Part shown: piece by piece, positions 47,064 through 56,310 of the stretch | How the letters are laid out: each line of letters starts with the position of its first letter | How positions within the stretch are numbered: position 1 is the stretch's first letter | NCBI RefSeq assembly: GCF_003634615.1 | Contig: NZ_RBKX01000001.1 | Location: forward strand, 3,534,001 to 3,598,000 | Reading direction: 5' to 3' | Origin: Flavobacterium sp. 102 | GTDB taxonomy: Bacteria > Bacteroidota > Bacteroidia > Flavobacteriales > Flavobacteriaceae | Length of the DNA: 64,000 bases | Made by a program: the position numbers and the translations under genes | The notes under the pieces: generated by a model | Seen by the model: the letters and a program-made list of their open reading frames with translations, nothing else | What the model was told of the DNA's origin: nothing | Databases searched by the model: none

Positions 47064-47693
47064 TTAGTAGATGTATTCTTTGTTACTACTAACTGAAACG
47101 CCGAGTTGGGTAATCTTGAGATTTTTGATAAAGAGTTTGTATTCGATATATTTTCCGAAAGACATACCTTTATCGAAGGAGAAATATATCCTGGAAGGAT
47201 TGGGTAACTTATTAATAAATTCCTGTAATTGATTTTTAGAGAAAACCAGTTCGTTATAATGCACCAAATCATTTCGGTCTAAGTGGAAATACATTACCTC
47301 AAAATCGGGTTTTTCGAGTTTATAGGTTATTTGGGTGAATGGCATAAAAGCAAGATTCTTTTTAACCGTATCCGTATAAGTAAAGTAGTTTTCGGAAGTT
47401 TCCTTTTTATGAGAGCTTCCTTCTTTTTTAGCCTGTAGCTTTATCACTTCCAAAATCACCTTGCGCAAAGGCAATCGCTTGTCTACATTGAATAACCAAT
47501 TCGTAGAACTGATGGAATTGTTTCGATTCACATCAACTATGGTATCATTTTCTTGCAACTTGAAAAAGAAATAAATCGGAGAATGATCTTTTACTTCTGC
47601 CACAATTGTTTCTTTAGCCACCGGTAATAAAACTTCTTTATCTTGGCAGGAAAACAGCAATAAACCCAAACCTAAAACGATTATTTTTTTCAT
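47064..47693 (-). CDS. Lipoprotein of unknown function
   Basis: The protein has 209 residues from the ATG at 47693 (MKKIIVLGLGLLLFSCQD); an in-frame start four codons upstream is less likely. The lipobox LFSC places the lipidated Cys at residue 15 or so. The rest is a soluble, mostly beta domain rich in aromatic residues (YFFFKLQENDTIV, YYFHLDR-like MYFHLDRNDLVHY). No known domain was recognised. It would be anchored to a membrane of the envelope. It is convergent with rlmH. Confidence 0.65.
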   Translation of the reverse strand: MKKIIVLGLGLLLFSCQDKEVLLPVAKETIVAEVKDHSPIYFFFKLQENDTIVDVNRNNSISSTNWLFNVDKRLPLRKVILEVIKLQAKKEGSSHKKETSENYFTYTDTVKKNLAFMPFTQITYKLEKPDFEVMYFHLDRNDLVHYNELVFSKNQLQEFINKLPNPSRIYFSFDKGMSFGKYIEYKLFIKNLKITQLGVSVSSNKEYIY

Positions 47694-47787
47694 ATTTGCT
47701 CTCAAAATCTACAGCTTATTTTTAAGTAAAATTTTGTTCGCCAAATTACAAAAAGTTGGGCATGCTTTTCAAATAATCAAATAAAAA

Positions 47788-50007
47788 TTAATGCCTAATT
47801 ATGAGTTTTACATTTATTGATTGACCATCAACCGTCAATCTCAAAATATAAAAACCATTTGAGAATGTTGACACATTAAAATTTCCATCAACAATATTTA
47901 TCGGAGAAACTTGACCCATCATATTGACCAATTCACCTGAAATACTTTGATTGGCAAAAGTGGAAACAGTCACTATATCATTGGCCGGATTCGGATAAAC
48001 AACTATTTTTTCAATCTCCGGAACGGTATTTATATCTAAAAAATTGTCTTTCCCAAAATAGTAAATACCTTCTTGAACAAAATCGCGATTGACCAAATTA
48101 GACATCGCAATTGGAATACTATTAACACTGAAACTTAGGTTTTTGAACGATAAAACTTGTCCGCCAACCGAAGTAAACGGTACTTGTGTAAAAGCCGTTT
48201 CTGCAGCATTTGAAATATAAAAACCTTCTTCACTAAAAGGAGTTGTAGTTGTTCGAACTAGCACATATATCTTGTTATTATAATCAAATTTCACTTCCAC
48301 TACTTTGTTAGAAGAAGTCGTACCTAAATTGATATTATGTTGATTCCAAGTCTGATCTGTGGTATTCCAACTATAAAGTGCTGTATTGGTCACAGCATAT
48401 AATTTATCAAACCTGTCCATAAAAATGTCTCTTATTGAACTTGACAAACTTGGCAATTGCGTCCAAGAACTTCCTTCGTTACTCGAAAAAGCAATAATAT
48501 TCTGTGCAGTTTGCATGGATGTTCCCAAAATATAATGATTTTGAAACCCGGAGCAAATTTTGTTAAAACTCAAAAAAGACGGAAACTGTCCCGAAACATT
48601 TTGGAACAAAATATTCCAAGACGAACCCATATTCGGACTATAATTCACGTTATCCTGAACGGCATGCTGAACCATCGAAATAGAACCATTATTCCCTAAA
48701 AACATTTTCTGTGGAAATAAAATATTATAAACCGGAGCCAATGGAGCCGTTGTATCATCGGCGATAACCGAAAGACTGTTGCCTTCATTGGCTGTTTTGG
48801 CAATAAAATGCATTCCGCCTATAACGCATTGTCCATCATTAGCTGTTCCCATTGCAATTGTTCGGGTAAAATCAAGATTTTCCATCAACGTTTGCGAAGA
48901 CCAGGTTAGATTATTTAAATTTAATTTGGATAAAAATGAAGTCGAAGTCGATGCGCTATACAACTGATTGTCTGCTGAAACCGCCATTAAATCTGTTGGC
49001 ATCAACAATCCATTATTTATAGGCGTAACTGAAAGATTGTCAGCATTTACTTTATGAATTCCGTTAACGCGAATACCAGAAAAAAGTGCCGATTGGTTAC
49101 CGGTAACTATAATCTCGTGCGCTTTGTTGACATTGCTTATAATACTCCAAACGTTATTGGTAAAAGCCAATATACCTGAATTAGTGGTAGCCAATAACCT
49201 TTGGTTAACCGAATCATAAGCAATTTTAGAAACCGCTGCGTTGGTCGGAATCCCAATCAATTCATTCCACGTTTGTCCCGAATCTATACTTTTATAAACC
49301 TTTCCATTTCCGGAATCTTTAACCGATGCAAAAACAGTTGAGCCATCAACAGCCAAATCAGTCACTTCTAAACCGGCAAAACCAATTGACGTCCAAACGC
49401 CATTATTGAGGTTCGTTGACTTAAAAATTCCATCTGAAGTGTTTGACAAAACCTCAGTATCATTCAGAAAATGAAAACCTGTCGGATAGAAGTTTAGAGT
49501 TGGTAACGCACTAAAATTGTTTCCATTATCGATAGAAATAAATAAGTTATTCTGAATTTCTCCCGAAGCCGGACCAATAGTTGAAACCAAAACGGTAAAA
49601 TCGTTCAATCCATAGGCCAATAATAAAGGCCCAAAACCAGAATTTCCGCCACCGCCGTTCAGATTGTTGCTTTGCCAACTCGCACCAAAATTATCTGTAT
49701 AAATAATTCCACTCGACGAAGTCAGACAAAATATGCGATTACTAACTTTAGAAGCTTTTATACTTCCGACACCATAAAAAGCAGGAACATTTACAAACGG
49801 CGTCCAAACATCAGATTGATTATCGCTGTAATAAATCCATCGATCGGCAGTGATGGCATAATTTAATGTTGCTCCGGCTGACATCCAAACAGCAGCATTG
49901 GCATCATTAAAATTAGTTAGTTTTTGCCAAGTGCTTTGCGCATTTATCGCTTGATTTAAAAAAAAGAATGAAATAAAAATCCCAAAAATCGCTTTAGTGC
50001 TTTTCAT
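47788..50007 (-). CDS. Secreted BNR/Vps10-like beta-propeller protein with T9SS type A sorting tail
   Basis: This 739-residue protein has a signal peptide (KSTKAIFGIFISFFFLNQAINAQ). Repeated strands with Asp-box-like motifs occur (YTDNFGASWQSNN, SIDNGNNFSALP, SIDSGQTWNELIG, SSNEGSSWTQLP), as in sialidase and Vps10-type propellers. The last 80 residues carry the sorting domain: IEKIVVYPNPANDIVTVS and FSNGFYILRLTVDGQSINVKLIIRH. It should be exported by the type IX system. No catalytic residues of a sialidase were identified, so it may be a binding protein. Confidence 0.8.
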   Translation of the reverse strand: MKSTKAIFGIFISFFFLNQAINAQSTWQKLTNFNDANAAVWMSAGATLNYAITADRWIYYSDNQSDVWTPFVNVPAFYGVGSIKASKVSNRIFCLTSSSGIIYTDNFGASWQSNNLNGGGGNSGFGPLLLAYGLNDFTVLVSTIGPASGEIQNNLFISIDNGNNFSALPTLNFYPTGFHFLNDTEVLSNTSDGIFKSTNLNNGVWTSIGFAGLEVTDLAVDGSTVFASVKDSGNGKVYKSIDSGQTWNELIGIPTNAAVSKIAYDSVNQRLLATTNSGILAFTNNVWSIISNVNKAHEIIVTGNQSALFSGIRVNGIHKVNADNLSVTPINNGLLMPTDLMAVSADNQLYSASTSTSFLSKLNLNNLTWSSQTLMENLDFTRTIAMGTANDGQCVIGGMHFIAKTANEGNSLSVIADDTTAPLAPVYNILFPQKMFLGNNGSISMVQHAVQDNVNYSPNMGSSWNILFQNVSGQFPSFLSFNKICSGFQNHYILGTSMQTAQNIIAFSSNEGSSWTQLPSLSSSIRDIFMDRFDKLYAVTNTALYSWNTTDQTWNQHNINLGTTSSNKVVEVKFDYNNKIYVLVRTTTTPFSEEGFYISNAAETAFTQVPFTSVGGQVLSFKNLSFSVNSIPIAMSNLVNRDFVQEGIYYFGKDNFLDINTVPEIEKIVVYPNPANDIVTVSTFANQSISGELVNMMGQVSPINIVDGNFNVSTFSNGFYILRLTVDGQSINVKLIIRH

Positions 50008-50149
50008 GTTTCGTTATTAAATAAAAATCAAAATAAGGAATTATCAACGAAACATCAAGCGTTTTGGAGGTAGACAAAAGGTGAACTGAGAAAACAAAAA
50101 ACTCATTTACAACAACTTAAACAAAAAGAAGTAAGATTATGACAAATCC

Positions 50150-50980
50150 TTAAGAAGATAAATGCTGTACCAATTTGATGCTTTCAAGGGCTTCCTTTAC
50201 ATCATGAACTCGGAGAATATTAGCGCCTTTTTGTAAAGCGATTGTATTCAAAACGCTCGTACCATTCAACGCAAACTCAGCGGAAGTGTCGAGCGTCTTA
50301 TAAATCATTGATTTTCTCGAAACTCCAACTAGAATTGGCAATTCCAACATTCGAAACAACTCTAAGTTGTTCATGACTTCAAAATTTTGTTCTAAAGTTT
50401 TAGCAAAGCCAAATCCCGGATCGATAATCAAATCGTTGATGCCCATACTTCTTGCCTGAGCCACTTTTTCAGAAAAGTAAAACAATACTTCTTTGGTAAC
50501 ATTTTGATATTGAGCCAAACTTTGCATCGTCTGCGGATTGCCTTTCATGTGCATCATAATATAAGGCACTTGTAATTCGGCAACGGTTGGCATCATGTTT
50601 TCGTCTAAACTTCCTGCGGAAATGTCATTGATGATACACGCTCCGTTTTCAATTGCGATTTTGGCGACATTCGCACGAAAAGTATCAACTGAAATTAAAG
50701 TTTCCGGAAAATGTTGCAGCACCGATTTCACTATGGGAATCAATCGTTCTATTTCCTCATTTTCCGTAACAAATTCGGCACTCGGTTTACTTGAATACGC
50801 TCCGATATCGATAAAAGTTGCGCCGTCGGTCAGTATTTTTTCTACTTGAGTAAGCAGGCTTTTTTCATCGGCATATTTTCCACCGTCAAAAAAGGAATTG
50901 GGTGTAACATTCAATATTCCCATGACTTTGGGAGAAGACAAATCGATTAGTTTTCCGAGGCAGTTAATGGTCATTTGCAT
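50150..50980 (-). CDS. folP: Dihydropteroate synthase
   Basis: This 276-residue TIM-barrel enzyme shows MGILNVTPNSFFDGGKY (pterin and pyrophosphate loop), IDIGAYSSKPSAE, ISVDTFRANVA, INDISAGSLDENM, DPGFGFAKTLEQN and VGVSRKSMI. It condenses p-aminobenzoate with dihydropterin pyrophosphate in folate synthesis and is the sulfonamide target. It is divergent from the DUF1599 gene. A second in-frame ATG two codons in (MTINC) is also possible. Confidence 0.95.
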   Translation of the reverse strand: MQMTINCLGKLIDLSSPKVMGILNVTPNSFFDGGKYADEKSLLTQVEKILTDGATFIDIGAYSSKPSAEFVTENEEIERLIPIVKSVLQHFPETLISVDTFRANVAKIAIENGACIINDISAGSLDENMMPTVAELQVPYIMMHMKGNPQTMQSLAQYQNVTKEVLFYFSEKVAQARSMGINDLIIDPGFGFAKTLEQNFEVMNNLELFRMLELPILVGVSRKSMIYKTLDTSAEFALNGTSVLNTIALQKGANILRVHDVKEALESIKLVQHLSS

Positions 50981-51006
50981 TTTAAGTTAGTTCTAAGATT
51001 TAGTCC

Positions 51007-51037
51007 TTTGTACTTCAATCTTTATTCTTTACTTTTG
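51007..51037 (+). promoter_or_regulatory. Strong candidate promoter (TTTG, 19 bp, TACTTTTG)
   Basis: TTTG at 51007-51010 is separated by 19 bases from TACTTTTG at 51030-51037, the expected Bacteroidota arrangement. Transcription would begin near 51043 and the first ATG is at 51066. This is the best promoter match I found and probably drives the run of genes starting with DUF1599. Confidence 0.65.
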
Positions 51038-51065
51038 GGGAAATTTGACACAAAGATACATTGAA

Positions 51066-51608
51066 ATGAGTAATACTTCTCAAGAATATGACAAGGTTAT
51101 CGCCATTTGCCGACAACTTTATATTAACAAAATGAAAGACTACGGTAGTGCTTGGAGAATCTTGAGATTGCCTTCTTTAACCGATCAAATATTCATCAAA
51201 GCACAACGCATCCGCAGTTTGCAACAAAACGACGTTCGCAAAGTAGACGAAGACGAAACAGGTGAATTTATCGGAATCATCAACTACTCGATTATGGCTT
51301 TAATTCAATTGGATTTAGGCGTAGTAGAACAACCCGATTTGGAGGTAGCGAAAGCGACTGAACTTTACGATGCCAAAGTTGCATTGACCAAATCGTTGAT
51401 GGAAAATAAAAACCACGATTATGGCGAAGCTTGGCGCGAAATGCGTGTAAGTTCACTAACCGATTTAATCCTACAAAAGTTACTTCGCGTAAAGCAAATA
51501 GAAGACAATCAAGGAAAAACAATCGTTTCTGAAGGCATTGATGCCAATTATCAGGACATGATTAATTATTCGGTTTTTGCTTTAATTCTGATGAAATTCG
51601 GACAATAA
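51066..51608 (+). CDS. DUF1599 protein with two tandem domains
   Basis: The protein has 180 residues from the ATG at 51066 (MSNTSQEYDKV); a TTG at 51045 lies at the predicted transcription start and is unlikely. The sequence is a clear duplication: KMKDYGSAWRILRLPSLTDQIFIKAQRI and KNHDYGEAWREMRVSSLTDLILQKLLRV. DUF1599 is related to nucleotide-modification-associated domains, but its role in flavobacteria is unknown. It heads a same-strand run ahead of the DoxX-thioredoxin gene. Confidence 0.85.
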   Translation: MSNTSQEYDKVIAICRQLYINKMKDYGSAWRILRLPSLTDQIFIKAQRIRSLQQNDVRKVDEDETGEFIGIINYSIMALIQLDLGVVEQPDLEVAKATELYDAKVALTKSLMENKNHDYGEAWREMRVSSLTDLILQKLLRVKQIEDNQGKTIVSEGIDANYQDMINYSVFALILMKFGQ

Positions 51609-51649
51609 AATTGAAGCTCCAAAATTTAAATCAATAACAAAACACCAAT

Positions 51650-52738
51650 ATGGCAATCTCTAAAAACAATATCGCTTGGGGAATTCGAATCGTAATTTCA
51701 TTCCTGTTTTTACTTTCGGCTGTGGCCAAATTATATCCTTCGCCTTACTTCGCGATTTCAACTTTTGAAGTAAAACAATTGTACCCAATGGGATTCTCGG
51801 AAGGATTTGCTCCCTATTTTTCGAGAGTGTTGATTGGAATCGAATTGGCTTTAGGCTTTTTGATTTTGCAAAAGAACTTTTTACGAAGCATTGTTATTCC
51901 GGCGACCATTTTATTATTGGCCGTTTTTACAACACATTTATTGATTGAAACGATCCAAAATGGTGGGAATTCAGGAAACTGTGGTTGTTTTGGAAGTTTG
52001 TTGCCAATGACACCAATTGAAGCGATTCTGAAAAATGTTGCTGCGATGGCTTTACTGATTTGGCTATTTATCATTATGCCAAAGTCAAATGAAAAGCATG
52101 ATAATTTTTGGCTTCTGACCACGGTTACTTTGGCTTCTATTTTGGCTTTATTTATGCTGGCTCCAATCCAACCTATTGAAAGCAGTTTTACGGTTTCAAC
52201 TCCGGAAGAAACAACCACTGATACAATTCCGGAAACTATTGTGGACACTACAAAAACTGTGATTATAAAAGACACGGTTAAAAAAGTAGCAGAAATAAAA
52301 GAAATTGTAAAAGCAATACCAACAGAGCCTGCCAAACACAAATCGGGTTACGCTCATTATTTTTCGAATATTGATAAAGGCCGAAAAACGCTTTGTTTCT
52401 TTGTTCCGGGCTGTGATCATTGTCGTGATGCCGCTAAAGAATTGACCGAAATGAGAAAGAATACTAAAGATTTTCCTGAAATTTCGATTATTTTTATGAA
52501 TGAGGAAGCTGATTTAATTCCGGCATTTTTCAAATATGCCGGAGCTGAATATCCTTATAAAATAATCGAAGTAATTCCATTTTGGAAAGTACTTGGATCA
52601 GGAAAAGACACCCCCGGCGTCAAATATTTATGGAATGGAAATGATTATAAATACTATTGGGGAATTGGTGATAACAAATTTGACGCTGCTGATTTCCAAA
52701 ATTTAATCAGCAAACCTTATTCAGAGTTGAAAAAATAA
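51650..52738 (+). CDS. BT_3928-family protein: DoxX-like membrane domain plus thioredoxin-like domain
   Basis: This 362-residue protein has four membrane segments in its first 150 residues (DoxX/MauE-like; IVISFLFLLSAVAKLYPSPYF), with a loop containing NSGNCGCFGSLLP. After a Thr/Lys-rich linker (about 175-235) comes a periplasmic thioredoxin-like domain, whose CxxC is in FVPGCDHCRDAAKEL. The MauE-like part and the CxxC together suggest electron transfer or disulfide handling in the envelope. It lies 41 bases after the DUF1599 gene and upstream of a TlpA-like lipoprotein. Confidence 0.8.
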   Translation: MAISKNNIAWGIRIVISFLFLLSAVAKLYPSPYFAISTFEVKQLYPMGFSEGFAPYFSRVLIGIELALGFLILQKNFLRSIVIPATILLLAVFTTHLLIETIQNGGNSGNCGCFGSLLPMTPIEAILKNVAAMALLIWLFIIMPKSNEKHDNFWLLTTVTLASILALFMLAPIQPIESSFTVSTPEETTTDTIPETIVDTTKTVIIKDTVKKVAEIKEIVKAIPTEPAKHKSGYAHYFSNIDKGRKTLCFFVPGCDHCRDAAKELTEMRKNTKDFPEISIIFMNEEADLIPAFFKYAGAEYPYKIIEVIPFWKVLGSGKDTPGVKYLWNGNDYKYYWGIGDNKFDAADFQNLISKPYSELKK

Positions 52739-52792
52739 ATGCAACTTACACATCTTTTTGTTATTTTTAGAAGTTAAAAAAATAGATTTCTT

Positions 52793-53110
52793 ATGATCAA
52801 CTATATAATGTCTAAGAGAACCAACGAAAGATGCCTAATTGGGATTATTCTTTGTATCGTTGTTTTTATACTAGGTTACTTCATTTTGAATCACATTTCT
52901 ACCATGGAAGATCCTCCATTGGGAAATACCATTTACATACTTATAGGCAGCACATTAACTTTTTTATCAATACTTGGCGTTGTACTGATTTTAAAATACA
53001 TGTATGACAGTAAAAAGAAAGCGGAAAGAAGGGAGCGAAAAAGAAAAAAACACAGATTATTTTATCTAAAAGATTCCCAACGAAAAAAAAAATCTAAAAC
53101 TCCGGAATAG
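52793..53110 (+). CDS. Small two-helix membrane protein with a basic tail
   Basis: This 105-residue protein may start at 52793 or at the ATG at 52808 (MSKRTNERC). It has two membrane segments (LIGIILCIVVFILGYFIL and TIYILIGSTLTFLSILGVVLIL) and a highly basic C-terminal tail (KKKAERRERKRKKH). No family was recognised. It sits between the DoxX-thioredoxin gene and the TlpA-like gene on the same strand. Confidence 0.6.
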   Translation: MINYIMSKRTNERCLIGIILCIVVFILGYFILNHISTMEDPPLGNTIYILIGSTLTFLSILGVVLILKYMYDSKKKAERRERKRKKHRLFYLKDSQRKKKSKTPE

Positions 53111-53171
53111 AATTATAGAAATTTTAGGAATTCGAAAAATTCGGATTACTTATCTTTATACAAAAAAGAAA

Positions 53172-53675
53172 ATGAAAAAAATTGCTTTAAGTTTTATGTT
53201 GGCCATCATAGGTTTTGGTTGTTCTAATGCACAGAAAACCGAATTTAACAAAGAGAGTTTGGACAAAAAATTAACTACCACAGACAGCACTGAAGTTTCT
53301 TTTGAAACGGTTCTTAAAAATCAAAAAGGGAAAGTAACCGTAATTGAAATATGGGCATCATGGTGTAGTGATTGTGTCAAAGCAATGCCGAAAGTAAAAG
53401 AGATGCAAGCGAATAACCCAAAGGTGGATTATGTATTCATTTCTATGGATAAAGCCTTTGACAAATGGAAAGCCGGTATTGAAAAACACGAATTAACAGG
53501 AAAACAATATTGGGTAAATGACCCTAAAATGATGAAAGGAGAATTTGGAAAATCTATTGATTTAGATTGGATTCCGAGATATATCATCTTAGACAAAAAC
53601 GGTAAAATTGTTACCTACAGAGCCATAGAAACTGATTTTGAACAAATTAACGCTACTTTAAAAACTTTACAATAA
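53172..53675 (+). CDS. TlpA/ResA-like thioredoxin lipoprotein
   Basis: This 167-residue protein has a lipobox (IIGFGCSNA) that would lipidate Cys17. The thioredoxin fold holds the active-site pair WCSDC (Cys65 and Cys68) after IEIWAS, and a cis-Pro segment in LDWIPRYIILDKNGKI. It would reduce or shuffle disulfides in the periplasm, perhaps with the DoxX-thioredoxin protein encoded upstream. Its stop overlaps the tpiA start by one base (TAATG). Confidence 0.88.
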   Translation: MKKIALSFMLAIIGFGCSNAQKTEFNKESLDKKLTTTDSTEVSFETVLKNQKGKVTVIEIWASWCSDCVKAMPKVKEMQANNPKVDYVFISMDKAFDKWKAGIEKHELTGKQYWVNDPKMMKGEFGKSIDLDWIPRYIILDKNGKIVTYRAIETDFEQINATLKTLQ

Positions 53676-54427
53676 TGAGACAAAAGATTGTTGCCGGTAA
53701 TTGGAAAATGCACAAGAATGCCGAAGAAACAGAAGATTTATTAAACGAATTGATTGATAAATTACCCAATGATATTGAAGCACAAATCATAGTTGCCCCA
53801 ACTTTTGTCAACCTTGCGTCTGCAGTTGATCATTTAGAATTTACCAATATTGGTGTAGCCGCGCAAAATATGCATCAAAACGAAAGCGGTGCTTATACCG
53901 GTGAAATCTCTGCCGACATGTTGAAAAGCATAGGTGTAAATATCGTTATTCTGGGTCATTCTGAACGTCGCGCCTATTTTCATGAAACCGATACACTTTT
54001 AGCACAAAAAGTAACAACAGCATTAAAACATGATATGACAGTCATTTTTTGCTTCGGCGAAGAATTAAAAGACAGACAAAACAACCAACATTTCAATGTA
54101 GTAGAAAACCAACTGCGTGATGGCTTATTCCATATAGAAAACAAAGATTGGGAACAAATTATTTTGGCGTATGAACCGGTTTGGGCTATTGGAACAGGTG
54201 AAACTGCTTCACCGGAACAAGCACAAGAAATGCACGAATTTATTAGAGAAACTGTTCGCAAAAGATTCGGAAGCGACATTGCGGAAGATGTTTCCATTTT
54301 ATACGGCGGAAGCGTAAAACCTGAAAATGCCAAAGAAATTTTCTCAAAACCGGATGTGGACGGCGGATTGATTGGTGGTGCCGCTTTAAAAGCGTCTGAT
54401 TTTGCGGCCATTGCAAACGCGATTTAA
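53675..54427 (+). CDS. tpiA: Triosephosphate isomerase
   Basis: This 250-residue TIM barrel shows AGNWKMHKN (substrate Asn and Lys), the catalytic His in ILGHSERRAYF, and the catalytic Glu in AYEPVWAIGTG. The phosphate-binding loops are ILYGGSVKPENA and DGGLIGGAAL. It interconverts dihydroxyacetone phosphate and glyceraldehyde 3-phosphate. It is translationally coupled to the thioredoxin gene and is followed by a terminator. Confidence 0.97.
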   Translation: MRQKIVAGNWKMHKNAEETEDLLNELIDKLPNDIEAQIIVAPTFVNLASAVDHLEFTNIGVAAQNMHQNESGAYTGEISADMLKSIGVNIVILGHSERRAYFHETDTLLAQKVTTALKHDMTVIFCFGEELKDRQNNQHFNVVENQLRDGLFHIENKDWEQIILAYEPVWAIGTGETASPEQAQEMHEFIRETVRKRFGSDIAEDVSILYGGSVKPENAKEIFSKPDVDGGLIGGAALKASDFAAIANAI

Positions 54428-54451
54428 GTTTAAATATAATTCTAAAATCAG

Positions 54452-54482
54452 AAGCCTTTCATTTATTTGAAAGGTTTTTTTT
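54452..54482 (+). terminator. Rho-independent terminator after tpiA
   Basis: CCTTTCA at 54455-54461 pairs with TGAAAGG at 54468-54474, followed by a run of T residues to 54482. Confidence 0.8.
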
Positions 54483-54581
54483 ATATTTAAAATTAATTTA
54501 ATGTATTTCATCGATTTTATTTGCTTTTTATCGATTATTATTTATACTTTTACGGCTGTCACAAATCAAATAAAGTTAGTA

Positions 54582-55052
54582 ATGAAAGCAAAATTTATTT
54601 TATTCTTCCTTTTTGTAAGCTTAACCCACTTACAAGCACAAACCGATACGCAAAAACGTTTTCAATCGGATTCAAGAAAATACTATGTATGGAGTACAGA
54701 TTTTGAAAAGTATGAATTAATTGAAACCGAGTATGAACATTCGGTGATTGATATCAGAGAAATTGGTTCCAAATCCAATGGTTATGTCATCATCAGCATG
54801 ATTGACAATGGGCAAACCAGATTACATCATGGTTCAATCTATAACTTCACTAAAGATTCTGATAATGAAGGTTCTTGGTCGTTACAATCTAAATTCATGC
54901 GTGCCAAGCTGACTTATAATCCAAAAGACAACACTATGACTTATTTGTATGATGGTGATAACAAACGCTACAAAAGATTGATGATATTCACAGTTGCTCC
55001 GGATGAACTTCCAAATGCCAGTTTGAAAACCACTATTGTAAAAGCAGATTAA
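54582..55052 (+). CDS. Small secreted protein of unknown function
   Basis: The protein has 156 residues from the ATG at 54582 (MKAKFILFFLFVSLTHLQAQ), which gives a clean signal peptide; an ATG at 54501 would add a hydrophobic extension over A+T-rich promoter-like DNA. The mature part is a small beta-rich domain (KYYVWSTDFEKYELIETEYEHSVIDIREIG; MTYLYDGDNKRYKRLMIFTV). No family was recognised. It lies between the tpiA terminator and prmA. Confidence 0.65.
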   Translation: MKAKFILFFLFVSLTHLQAQTDTQKRFQSDSRKYYVWSTDFEKYELIETEYEHSVIDIREIGSKSNGYVIISMIDNGQTRLHHGSIYNFTKDSDNEGSWSLQSKFMRAKLTYNPKDNTMTYLYDGDNKRYKRLMIFTVAPDELPNASLKTTIVKAD

Positions 55053-55094
55053 ATTTCTTTTTGCAAAACACTTTTTAGTAACTCTTTCGATTGT

Positions 55095-55102
55095 TACCTT
55101 TG
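55095..55102 (+). promoter_or_regulatory. Candidate -7 box (TACCTTTG) for prmA
   Basis: TACCTTTG matches TAnnTTTG and lies 14 bases before the ATG at 55117, giving a very short leader. Confidence 0.5.
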
Positions 55103-55116
55103 CAAAAAAATAGTCC

Positions 55117-55950
55117 ATGTCAAATATATATTTAGGGTATCATTTTTCGGTTGAACCCAAAGAACTAGGTTCTGAAATTCTCATTGCAGAATTGGGAGAA
55201 AAACCGTTTGAAAGCTTCATTGAAACCGACAATGGTTTTAGTGCTTACATTCAAAAAGACCTTTGGACTGAAGACATTCTAAATGACATTTACCTATTAA
55301 CTTCTCCCGAATTTTCTATTTCTTATACTATAGAAGAAATCGACCAAGTGAATTGGAATGAAGAATGGGAAAAGAATTTTGAACCGATTGATGTAGACGG
55401 AAAATGCCATGTTCGCGCACCATTTCACCCAAAAACCGATGCTGAATTTGACATTATCATCGAACCAAAAATGAGCTTTGGAACCGGTCATCACGAAACT
55501 ACACACATGATGATTCAGCATTTATTGGAAACTGATGTGACTAATATGAAAACATTAGACATGGGTTGCGGTACCGCTATTTTAGCTATTTTGGCAGAAA
55601 TGAAAGGAGCCAAACCTATAGATGCGATTGATATTGACAATTGGTGTTATTTGAATTCTATTGAAAATGCGGAACGCAATAATTGTCACGAAATCACTGT
55701 TTACGAAGGTGACGCCGAATTATTAAAAGACAAAAAATACGATTTAATTATTGCCAACATCAACCGCAATATCTTATTGAACGATATGCAACAATATGTA
55801 AATTGTTTGAACAAAAACGGCATTCTATTATTAAGCGGATTTTACACCGAAGACATTCCTTTTATTGATGCTTCCTGCACGGAGAAAGGTTTGACTTATG
55901 TGAAAAAATTTGAGCGAAACAATTGGGTTTCCCTAAAATACATCAATTAG
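55117..55950 (+). CDS. prmA: Ribosomal protein L11 methyltransferase
   Basis: This 277-residue enzyme has a short N-terminal substrate-binding domain and a SAM-binding Rossmann domain with MSFGTGHHETTHMM and LDMGCGTAILAILAEM. The family active-site strand reads LIIANINRNILL in place of the usual NILANPL. It trimethylates ribosomal protein L11. clpS follows 31 bases later, an arrangement consistent with a shared transcript. Confidence 0.92.
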   Translation: MSNIYLGYHFSVEPKELGSEILIAELGEKPFESFIETDNGFSAYIQKDLWTEDILNDIYLLTSPEFSISYTIEEIDQVNWNEEWEKNFEPIDVDGKCHVRAPFHPKTDAEFDIIIEPKMSFGTGHHETTHMMIQHLLETDVTNMKTLDMGCGTAILAILAEMKGAKPIDAIDIDNWCYLNSIENAERNNCHEITVYEGDAELLKDKKYDLIIANINRNILLNDMQQYVNCLNKNGILLLSGFYTEDIPFIDASCTEKGLTYVKKFERNNWVSLKYIN

Positions 55951-55981
55951 CAATAGAAAATTTTACACTTTGTAAAACGAA

Positions 55982-56263
55982 ATGAAAATGAGCACTATAG
56001 AAAAAGTACAAGAAGACGTTTTAGTCGAAGAGCAAGTTGGAGTTAACAACGAAATCGTATTGTATAACGACGATGTCAATACCTTTGACCATGTAATTGA
56101 TACGCTAATTCGTGTTTGCCAACACAGTGCGGAGCAAGCGGAACAATGTGCTATTTTAGTTCATTATAAAGGAAAATGCACGGTAAAAACAGGTCATTAT
56201 GATGAACTGAAACCCCAATGTACGCAGTTGTTAGAAGCCGGTTTAAGTGCGGAAATTATTTAG
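55982..56263 (+). CDS. clpS: ATP-dependent Clp protease adaptor ClpS
   Basis: This 93-residue protein has a flexible N-terminal tail, then the ClpS core: LYNDDVNTFDHVIDTLIRVC (N-degron pocket acidic residues) and AILVHYKGKCTVKTG. It delivers N-end-rule substrates to the ClpAP or ClpCP protease. An ATG at 55988 is an alternative start. Confidence 0.93.
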   Translation: MKMSTIEKVQEDVLVEEQVGVNNEIVLYNDDVNTFDHVIDTLIRVCQHSAEQAEQCAILVHYKGKCTVKTGHYDELKPQCTQLLEAGLSAEII

Positions 56264-56287
56264 TTTTTACTTTATCCTTCGCGCCTT

Positions 56288-56309
56288 CTTTGTGAACTTT
56301 GCGGTTAAT
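56288..56309. repeat. Dispersed intergenic repeat fragment (CTTTGCGGTTAA)
   Basis: CTTTGCGGTTAA at 56297-56308, preceded by CTTTGTGAA, matches the right arm of the inverted repeat at 3273-3366. It fills the short convergent gap between clpS and the next minus-strand gene. Confidence 0.6.
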
Positions 56310-56310
56310 T

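Noticed and set aside
51814..52341. Long open frame on the minus strand opposite the DoxX-thioredoxin gene
   Set aside because: It is antisense to a gene with clear domains, shows no motif, and has low-complexity composition of a mirrored frame.
53980..54411. Open frame on the minus strand opposite tpiA
   Set aside because: tpiA has all catalytic motifs; the antisense frame has none.
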